A DNA stretch of 8,072 nucleotides from positions 1-8,072 of the forward strand of contig WRKN01000112.1 of the NCBI GenBank assembly GCA_009778055.1, in the 5' to 3' direction. Origin of the DNA: Synergistaceae bacterium. Its GTDB lineage: Bacteria; Synergistota; Synergistia; Synergistales; Aminobacteriaceae. The notes under the pieces were generated by a model. That model saw only the letters and a program-made list of their open reading frames with translations. It made no database searches and was not told where the DNA came from. The position numbers and the translations under genes were made by a program. Shown piece by piece: positions 1-6,143 of this stretch (the stretch's first letter is position 1; each line of letters starts with the position of its first letter).

Positions 1-360
1 GGGTATTACGGCGCGACCGTACACAACGTCAAGGCGGTCTATCAGAAGTACCTCGGCTGGTTCGACAACAACCCCGCCAAGCTCTGGGAACTCCCCGGCA
101 AAGCCTCGGCGGAACTCTACGCGAAATACCTGCGGTCCGGCGGCAGCCTGCTTCAAGCGGCGCAAAGCGCGTACGCTGACGGGCAGTACCGATGGGTTGT
201 CGAGGCGCTGGAGCATATCCGCCTCGCTCCCGACGGGTGGGGACCTGAGGTATACCGCGCGGCGCTGGAACTCCAGGCCGACGCGTTCGAGCAGATGGCC
301 TACTCGGCGGAGAGCGGCATATGGAGAAATTATTTCCTCACCGGGGCCTGGAGAAACCGC
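1..360 (+). repeat. Intragenic repeat, copy A (end of dimerisation domain of module 1)
   Basis: This segment matches 1684-2040 in the same reading frame at about 88% nucleotide identity by eye (roughly 44 mismatches plus one 3-base insertion, a CGG codon around 133-135). Similarity continues to the window edge, so the repeat extends upstream. It stops abruptly after the AGAAACCGC at 352-360, where copy A enters the linker and copy B enters the sorting tail. It encodes GYYGATVHNVKAVYQ through WRNYFLTGAWRNR. Confidence 0.95.
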
Positions 361-2145
361 CTCTTCAACGGCTTGGATGACGAAATGATACGCGCCGTCA
401 CCGATTTGGGACAGTTCCCCGGCGCCGCCCCCTCCGCCTCCAAGCCCCCCACCCGGCACACGACAGACACAAATGCCGGGTACATAAAGGAGCTGCCCTT
501 CAACGACACCAGAGACCGCGATTGGGCCGAGAGGGGCTTCATAGCGCACGTCGCGAAAGGCGATTCGGAACCGCTGCTGATCACGGGGGACGGCGGGAGG
601 CCCGTCTGGGATATGAGCAGGTATGCTTACATCAGCGGCGACATCTCAGCGCCCGAACAATTCCCCGACACCGTGAACCCGAGCCTCTGGCGAAACGCCA
701 TACTTAACGCCAAATACGGCCTTTTTGAAGTGGCGTCCCGCGACTTCAGCCCCGGCAAAGACGGCGGAGACGTCCGCTCCATCTATCAGGTTCGCGGCTA
801 CGACCTGGCGAACATGAGTTTCGTGGAGACGAAAGACGGCTTCATCGCGGTCGACGTGACAAGCTACGAGGAATCGGCGGCGGCGGCGGTGAAGCTCCTC
901 TACAGCCATCTGCCCGAGGGTAAAAAGAACAAGAAAATCCACACCATCATTATCACGCACAGCCACGCCGACCACTACGGAGGCATACGAGGCGTGCTGA
1001 ACAGCGGGAATACGAAAGATCCGGCGATAGTCGCCCCGGATGGGTTCTGGGACGAGGCCGTCTCCGAAAACGTGACGGTTGGAGAAGCGATGAGGAAACG
1101 CGCCGTACGGATGTACGGACTCCTGCTTGAGATGTTCGACTCCCATATTCCGGAGGGGCGCGGGCAGGTGAACAACGGGGTTGGCATAGGCTCCGGCGCT
1201 GGGAAAAGCGAATTGGTACGTCCGACGCTGGTTATCACGCAGGACGGCTCCAGGCCCTTCGACGGTACGAGAGTCGACTTTATGCTGGCCCCCGACACCG
1301 AGGCCCCGTCCAATATGGCGGTGTTTTTTCCTGATTATAATTCGATCTGCCTGGCCGACATATGCCTTCAGACGCAGCACAACGTCCTTACACCCCGCGG
1401 GGCGCAGGTACGGGACACGCAGGCCTGGCTCGGCATCCTGGAAAAAATGAAGAGGCAGTGGGTGGACAACAACTCCGATACCTCGGAGATGTCCGCCTGG
1501 GGACAGCATAACTGGCCGCGCTGGGGCAGGGACGCCGTAGCGGAGTATATCGACAAACACAGCCTCCTCTACCGCCATCTTCACGACGAGACCGTTCGCC
1601 TGATGAACGAAGGGCTTGACATGAAGGAGATTGCCGAGGTCTTCGAGTTCCCGGCGAATCTGGCAAACGAGTGGTTCAACCGGGGCTATTACGGCACGAC
1701 AGTACACAACGTCAAGGCGGTCTATCAGGGGTATCTCGGCTGGTTCGACAACAACCCGGCCACGCTTTGGGAGCTTCCCGACAAAGCCTCCGCGGAGTTC
1801 TACGCGAAGTACCTGTCCGGCGGCAATCTGCTCGAAGCGGCGCGAAGGGCGTACGCTGACGGGAACTACCGATGGGTGACCGAGGTGCTGGAGCATATCC
1901 GTCTCGCTCCCAACGGTTGGGGCAGGGCCGTTTATACCGAGGCGCTGGAACTTCAGGCCGACGCGTTCGAGCAGATGGCCTACTCGGCGGAGAGCGGCAT
2001 ATGGAGAAATTATTTCCTCACCGGGACCTGGAGAAACCGCGACAGTGACAACGGAGGAGGAGGCAGCGGCTGCGCGGCGGGACCGTTCTCCTTGTCTGCG
2101 TTGCTGACTCTGGCCGTCGCCGCGCTTCAAAGAAGAAAGAGATAG
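1..2145 (+). CDS. Two-module alkylsulfatase-like metallo-beta-lactamase protein with Synergist-CTERM tail (5' end outside window)
   Basis: The frame is open from base 1 to the TAG at 2143-2145 (714 residues visible; numbering here is from base 1). Residues 1-120 are the end of an alkylsulfatase dimerisation domain. Residues 121-164 are a Pro/Ser/Thr-rich linker. Residues 165 to about 680 form a second, complete module of the BDS1/SdsA1 type. Members of that family hydrolyse primary alkyl sulfates with a two-metal (zinc) site. Visible metal-site motifs are THSHADH (His320, His322, Asp324, His325), DTEAP (Glu434), LAD (Asp453, where the family usually has Glu) and GQHNWP (His503). The PRGAQVRD motif (residues 465-472) is also typical of the family. 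The C-terminal SCP2-like domain usual in SdsA1 is absent from both modules. The tail (GGGGSG, GCAAGPFS, hydrophobic helix, RRKR) is a Synergist-CTERM sorting signal, so the protein should be exported and held at the envelope; the export signal would lie upstream. ATG295 is internal to the dimerisation domain, has no ribosome site and is not the start. Substrate is inferred only. Confidence 0.88.
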   Translation, partial: GYYGATVHNVKAVYQKYLGWFDNNPAKLWELPGKASAELYAKYLRSGGSLLQAAQSAYADGQYRWVVEALEHIRLAPDGWGPEVYRAALELQADAFEQMAYSAESGIWRNYFLTGAWRNRLFNGLDDEMIRAVTDLGQFPGAAPSASKPPTRHTTDTNAGYIKELPFNDTRDRDWAERGFIAHVAKGDSEPLLITGDGGRPVWDMSRYAYISGDISAPEQFPDTVNPSLWRNAILNAKYGLFEVASRDFSPGKDGGDVRSIYQVRGYDLANMSFVETKDGFIAVDVTSYEESAAAAVKLLYSHLPEGKKNKKIHTIIITHSHADHYGGIRGVLNSGNTKDPAIVAPDGFWDEAVSENVTVGEAMRKRAVRMYGLLLEMFDSHIPEGRGQVNNGVGIGSGAGKSELVRPTLVITQDGSRPFDGTRVDFMLAPDTEAPSNMAVFFPDYNSICLADICLQTQHNVLTPRGAQVRDTQAWLGILEKMKRQWVDNNSDTSEMSAWGQHNWPRWGRDAVAEYIDKHSLLYRHLHDETVRLMNEGLDMKEIAEVFEFPANLANEWFNRGYYGTTVHNVKAVYQGYLGWFDNNPATLWELPDKASAEFYAKYLSGGNLLEAARRAYADGNYRWVTEVLEHIRLAPNGWGRAVYTEALELQADAFEQMAYSAESGIWRNYFLTGTWRNRDSDNGGGGSGCAAGPFSLSALLTLAVAALQRRKR
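1684..2040 (+). repeat. Intragenic repeat, copy B (end of dimerisation domain of module 2)
   Basis: This is the direct-repeat partner of 1-360, offset by 1683 bases before the CGG insertion and 1680 after it. It encodes GYYGTTVHNVKAVYQ through WRNYFLTGTWRNR, immediately before the Gly-rich linker of the C-terminal sorting tail. The last 85 bases or so (1956-2040) differ from copy A by a single base, far fewer than elsewhere in the repeat. Confidence 0.95.
2062..2091 (+). repeat. Sorting-tail DNA repeat, copy 1
   Basis: These 30 bases encode the GSGCAAGPFS core of the Synergist-CTERM tail in the alkylsulfatase-like gene. They match 5933-5962 in the next gene at 29 of 30 positions, including third codon positions. 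The conserved Cys is residue 691 in window numbering. Confidence 0.85.
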
Positions 2146-2167
2146 ACGCGGAACTTCTTGCAATCTG

Positions 2168-2187
2168 CGCCCCGCCTCGGCGGGGCG
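2168..2187 (+). terminator. GC-rich hairpin between the two Synergist-CTERM genes
   Basis: The palindrome CGCCCCGC-CTCG-GCGGGGCG has an 8-bp perfect stem and a 4-base loop. It lies 22 bases after the sulfatase stop codon and is followed by only a short TCTT stretch. It could be an intrinsic terminator, but the weak T-run suggests partial termination or an mRNA 3'-end stabiliser, with read-through into the next gene. No convincing promoter is visible between it and the downstream start. Confidence 0.5.
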
Positions 2188-2196
2188 TCTTAAATT

Positions 2197-2203
2197 AGGA
2201 GGG
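2197..2203 (+). promoter_or_regulatory. Ribosome binding site that fixes the GTG start at 2210
   Basis: AGGAGGG, close to a perfect anti-Shine-Dalgarno match, lies 6 bases before GTG at 2210-2212. It supports GTG2210 over the in-frame ATG codons at 2225 and 2240, which would shorten or remove the signal peptide. Confidence 0.85.
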
Positions 2204-2209
2204 ATTTTT

Positions 2210-5200
2210 GTGAAATCATATCGAATGTTTATAGCGGCAATGGGAATAGCGGCGCTGTGCGCGATGTTGCCGCCGTCCGCCTGGGCGGCTGACGATCCGA
2301 TGGGCGGATATCGCGACGCCTACGTCAAGGACTCCATACTGACGTTCTTCATACCCAGCAATGGAGGGACAAACGTGCAGAGCAGGGTGGTCAGTTTCGA
2401 CGCCAAGGAGCCGGGGAATCCCGTCGGACGCCAAAACGCCCATCTGAAAAATGGGGCTGATTTCAATCTCAATTACGGCGCGAATGTGACCGGCATACCG
2501 GCGGCCCTGGGCAGGTTTCGGGGGGAGGACGGCAAGCTCGCGTACGCTATCGCGGACTACGGCGCGACGCCTAACCTGTGGATTGGCAAGGTCGGTTTGG
2601 ACGGAGTGGTCGATACTCCGGCACGGAATACCCTGGCCACGTACAACGGTTCTTTCTCGCGTGCGACGGATCTGCTGATGCACGACGTCAACGGCGACGG
2701 GGTCGAAGATTTTATCGTCGCTGAGATTTTTTACTATGGCAGCGGAACTGGAGACAGAAAAGAAATCGTAATCAACATAATCGACGGCAAAACTAAAAGC
2801 AGTCACCGCCACACGGTCGCCGGAACCATTTACGCAGAAACTCCCTTCCTCAAACTGGGACTGGCCGACCTTCAGGGAAACGGCAAGAAACAGCTCGCCG
2901 CGGCGTACTCGAATTTTGCCAAAGACCAAGGTCAGGGCTTCTATTATTTCGATCTGTACGATATCGACTCGCCGTCGCTGTCATTGACCCGCGTCCATCA
3001 GGAGCAAATCTGCGATAACGAACGCGACACGGAGCTGCTCGCCCTTGCTGTGGGCAAATTCAGCGGTAGCGGGCGCGACGAGGTCATGGTGCTCTCGAAC
3101 TACAACAAGCCCAATTCCAGTGACAATGAGTACAACTTCTGGCTCTATTATTACAATGGCGTATTTAATCACACATCGAAGCGGAGAGACCCCGGCGGAT
3201 ACAGCCGGGATAAGTTTGACGGCGCGGTCGCGTACGCGTACGACCTGGACGCCGACGGCAAGGACGAGTTCATCTGGGCGGCCCCGGCGGCCAGCCTGTA
3301 TATGTATATTGGCGTGGCGAAGGTGGACTCCGGCTACAACATCAACGCGGACTACGTTCATAATGTCGAGCAATCCGACAAGATAAACTACTCCCAGCCC
3401 ATGGTGACGGACATGGCTGTGGGGTCGTTCAGCGGAAGGACGAGGGCCGGAAACAGTGGCAAGGCTCAGGGCGAGGTGGTGGTCTTTCGTCGCCTCCAGG
3501 CCGGCACGGCTTCGCACCTCACCGTATATGACCCGGTGCTGGACGGGAACGGAGCGTTCAAGGAACTGGCAAAACGCGACGACGGTTCCGATGTATACCT
3601 TTCGGGCGGCCCGTACATGCCTGTCATGACGAAGGGCAACATATTGGGCCAGTCGCTGAGGTTCACGCTCGAACCGCCCGAAGTCATCGACATGGGCGAG
3701 GAGCTGCTGATCACGTCGGTCATACCGATGCCGCCCAAGCATGTCGACTACATCCCCATTCCGTACAACATGGGAAGCGGCGAATGGGTACTTCCGGGTG
3801 GCCAGAGCGCGGATATTCTGTACGGCACGATGTACGAGGATTTTCACACGTCGTTGTCGAGGTCGCAGTCCAGCGCGAACGCGATCACCTCGACCCAGAA
3901 AACCAGCGGGGGATATACGGCCGGCTTTCACGCCAACGTCAACACGATGCTGCAGCTCGACTTCGCGGCCAACGTCGCCCAGGAGTTCATGAACAAAAAC
4001 ACGACGATCGACACCGCGTCCAAGGGGCTGAGTATGACCGACCAATCGAAATTCAGGGACAACGTCAGTTACACCAAAATCAAGCGCGAGATATGGAAAT
4101 ACAAAGTCGTTGGCGAGCGCGTCAAGGATCCGGAAACCGGCGCGTGGGAGGAGGTGTACTACGAGTTTGAAAAACCGGTGGATACGTTCAAAGTCGGCAC
4201 GGCTTCAGATAACGTCGGAGCCGACTTCGCGGAGATATACGCGCCGATTCACGAGCGCTACAACGTCCTATCGTACCCGTCGAACGTGGCGGGCACGCTC
4301 GACTTCCCGATTGAGCCGGAGAGAATCCTGTCGCCGGTAATGACCATCGAGGACGTGGCGACGGCGGCAAACAAAAAGTGGGATATTACGTGGGGGAAAA
4401 GTTTCACCGACGAGAACGCGACCGGCATGAGCATCAACGCCGACGTGACGGCCTCAATCGGCGTGGCTTTTGGCAGTTCCGCCGCCTCGGAAAAAAAGGG
4501 CGTCAGGGCTTTGATAGAAAAAGCGGCGAGCGTCAACAGGCAAAACGCCAAGGCCATCCTCGAGGGGAAATTCGGCGGGAAATACTCCTGGGAAACGGGT
4601 TCCGTCACCTCCAGCAAGTGGGACGACTCGGTTATCGTATCTACGTTCGCGAACACTGAAAGACAGGCAAAACACCCCGCAAGGCTCAACTATATGGTGG
4701 ATCAGCAGATATTCAAGTTGCCCAACGGCGCGGTCAGCGTCGCGAACGCCGTGAGACTGCCGAAAGACACCGGCCGCCCCGTCACTATATGGGACAACCC
4801 CAACTCGGTTTACATGCTCAAACCCGACCTTGCCCTCAACCTGCCTTACAAATTCCAAACCGTGGGGGTCGACGTGATGAACGAGTATCTCGGAGTGGAA
4901 CCTACGGCCGAGCCGCTGGACGCGCTGGCGATGCGCGGCCTTCGCGTCCTCAATAAGTCGGACAGCCCTTACGCCGGCGCGGACCCCCTCATGATCCCCA
5001 CAGACGAGGATATCGAAGGCACGAAGATACGGTTTCCCGTCTACAACTACAGTACGGGCGTGAACGCGCCCGATTTTGAGGTCAGGGTTCGCCTGATACC
5101 GCTGGAGGAGACCCGCTTCCTCCAGATGCCGGACTGGACCGGACCCAATAAAGGCCCCGCGGTGGTCTACGATAAAACGTTCACCGTCGGCGGCAGTATA

Positions 5201-6034
5201 CCCTATCACCAGCCGGACAAAAACAACTGGGTATGGGTCGAACATACCTTCACGGATGAAATTAAGCGTCTCCCTGAAGGGGAATACCGCCTCTTCATCG
5301 AGCTCGATCCCAATAATAAAATCGACGAGACGCACAAAAAATGGGACTACAGGGTAGAGAACCTCGACCCCGGCTCCAGTTCAATCGAGCCTTACGCCTA
5401 TAACCCCGGCGGCGATCCGGGCGGCAACAATATCGGCTTCGTGGTGGTTGCGCTCTACAACTACTTCGACGATGCCTACGCCGCGCCGGCTCGCTTGTCC
5501 CGCGGCGGGACGGTCACGGCGGATGCCGACGACCCGATTGGAATCCACGTGAAGATTGTCGACAACGATCTGCGTCCCGAGCTGACCAGATCGGCAATCA
5601 TAAACACGCTGGCCAGAGGCGAAACGATACCATACGAGTTGGATATCTGGTATGACGACCCCGACGAGCCGGACTTTGTTCCCGGTTTCCGCATAGCCCT
5701 TACCATCGTATCCGATAAGGACGGCAGCGAGCGGATGATTGGCTACAAGGCTATACCGGGATTCGCGAAGGGCAGAGTCTACAAAGCTAAAGGCGTTCTC
5801 GACGAAGAAGCCCTCAATTTCATACTGGAATTGCGGAAGGGAAGACTCGAGGCGCAGGTGCTGGGATCGCAATACAATTTCGTGCTTGACCTGCCCCAGC
5901 CCGTAGCCTTCGACCATGACGGCGGCGGTAGCGGCAGCGGCTGCGCGGCGGGGCCGTTCTCCGTATCCGCGTTGCTGCTCCTGGCCGCCGCTTTTGTCCG
6001 AGGCTGCGTCAGGAATAAAAAAATAGCCGAATAA
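2210..6034 (+). CDS. Large exported FG-GAP/VCBS-like and CARDB-like protein with Synergist-CTERM tail
   Basis: This is a 1274-residue envelope protein without a recognised enzymatic motif. Residues 1-26 are a Sec signal peptide ending in PSAWA, before ADDP. Residues about 30-425 hold FG-GAP/VCBS-type repeats. Two have calcium-loop-like motifs: DVNGDGVED (159-167) and DLDADGKDE (345-353). Degenerate versions are ADLQGNGKKQ (from 219), VGKFSGSGRDE (281-291) and VGSFSGR (from 404). Such repeats form integrin-like beta-propellers used in binding. Residues about 430-900 belong to no family I recognise; they contain Ser/Thr-rich, alternating-polarity stretches near 547-600 and 720-790. Residues about 935-1060 resemble a CARDB/Ig-like domain (YNYSTGVNAPDFEVRVRLIP and EGEYRLFIELDPNNKIDE). 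The end (GGGSGSGCAAGPFS with Cys1245, a hydrophobic helix, then basic residues) is a Synergist-CTERM tail, slightly longer than that of the upstream gene. Co-orientation and a 64-base gap suggest a joint envelope role with the sulfatase. An adhesive or scaffold role is inferred; a pore-forming role for the middle is speculation. Confidence 0.85.
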   Translation: MKSYRMFIAAMGIAALCAMLPPSAWAADDPMGGYRDAYVKDSILTFFIPSNGGTNVQSRVVSFDAKEPGNPVGRQNAHLKNGADFNLNYGANVTGIPAALGRFRGEDGKLAYAIADYGATPNLWIGKVGLDGVVDTPARNTLATYNGSFSRATDLLMHDVNGDGVEDFIVAEIFYYGSGTGDRKEIVINIIDGKTKSSHRHTVAGTIYAETPFLKLGLADLQGNGKKQLAAAYSNFAKDQGQGFYYFDLYDIDSPSLSLTRVHQEQICDNERDTELLALAVGKFSGSGRDEVMVLSNYNKPNSSDNEYNFWLYYYNGVFNHTSKRRDPGGYSRDKFDGAVAYAYDLDADGKDEFIWAAPAASLYMYIGVAKVDSGYNINADYVHNVEQSDKINYSQPMVTDMAVGSFSGRTRAGNSGKAQGEVVVFRRLQAGTASHLTVYDPVLDGNGAFKELAKRDDGSDVYLSGGPYMPVMTKGNILGQSLRFTLEPPEVIDMGEELLITSVIPMPPKHVDYIPIPYNMGSGEWVLPGGQSADILYGTMYEDFHTSLSRSQSSANAITSTQKTSGGYTAGFHANVNTMLQLDFAANVAQEFMNKNTTIDTASKGLSMTDQSKFRDNVSYTKIKREIWKYKVVGERVKDPETGAWEEVYYEFEKPVDTFKVGTASDNVGADFAEIYAPIHERYNVLSYPSNVAGTLDFPIEPERILSPVMTIEDVATAANKKWDITWGKSFTDENATGMSINADVTASIGVAFGSSAASEKKGVRALIEKAASVNRQNAKAILEGKFGGKYSWETGSVTSSKWDDSVIVSTFANTERQAKHPARLNYMVDQQIFKLPNGAVSVANAVRLPKDTGRPVTIWDNPNSVYMLKPDLALNLPYKFQTVGVDVMNEYLGVEPTAEPLDALAMRGLRVLNKSDSPYAGADPLMIPTDEDIEGTKIRFPVYNYSTGVNAPDFEVRVRLIPLEETRFLQMPDWTGPNKGPAVVYDKTFTVGGSIPYHQPDKNNWVWVEHTFTDEIKRLPEGEYRLFIELDPNNKIDETHKKWDYRVENLDPGSSSIEPYAYNPGGDPGGNNIGFVVVALYNYFDDAYAAPARLSRGGTVTADADDPIGIHVKIVDNDLRPELTRSAIINTLARGETIPYELDIWYDDPDEPDFVPGFRIALTIVSDKDGSERMIGYKAIPGFAKGRVYKAKGVLDEEALNFILELRKGRLEAQVLGSQYNFVLDLPQPVAFDHDGGGSGSGCAAGPFSVSALLLLAAAFVRGCVRNKKIAE
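5933..5962 (+). repeat. Sorting-tail DNA repeat, copy 2
   Basis: This is the partner of 2062-2091, with one mismatch in 30 bases, and codes for the same GSGCAAGPFS. Similarity continues weakly into the hydrophobic helix (GCGTTGCTG is shared) and then fades. Confidence 0.85.
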
Positions 6035-6042
6035 TTTCGGCA

Positions 6043-6090
6043 AGGGCTGGCAGAAGCTGTAATAGAGCTATTGCCAGCCCTGTTTTATAT
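6043..6090 (+). terminator. Intrinsic terminator of the large FG-GAP/CARDB-like gene
   Basis: The arms AGGGCTGGCA (6043-6052) and TGCCAGCCCT (6072-6081) pair over 10 bp. An inner AGCT/AGCT pairing in the loop can extend the structure. The run GTTTTATATATA follows directly. It lies 8 bases after the stop codon at 6034 and is a strong rho-independent terminator for + strand transcription. Confidence 0.88.
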
Positions 6091-6103
6091 ATACAGAAAT
6101 CAA

Positions 6104-6127
6104 CAAAGGCGGGTTTCCCCGCCTTTG
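6104..6127 (-). terminator. Intrinsic terminator of the minus-strand lipoprotein gene, possibly bidirectional
   Basis: CAAAGGCGGG (6104-6113) pairs with CCCGCCTTTG (6118-6127) across a 4-base loop. Read on the minus strand it lies 16 bases past the stop codon at 6144 and is followed by TTGATTTC. Read on the + strand it is followed by CGTTTACGTTTTT, so it may also act as a backup for the plus-strand gene. Confidence 0.75.
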
Positions 6128-6143
6128 CGTTTACGTTTTTGGT

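Noticed and set aside
295..2145. Taking ATG295 as the start of the sulfatase-like gene
   Set aside because: The same frame is open and conserved upstream to base 1, ATG295 falls inside a helix duplicated at 1975, and no Shine-Dalgarno site precedes it.
646..2163. Long open frame on the minus strand (505 codons) opposite the sulfatase-like gene
   Set aside because: It lies antisense to a well-supported coding region, arises from the GC-rich codon pattern, has no ribosome site and its translation resembles no protein.
2981..4045. Long open frame on the minus strand (354 codons) opposite the giant gene
   Set aside because: It is a shadow of the strongly supported plus-strand gene; the translation is rich in Arg, His and Val with no domain logic and there is no start signal.
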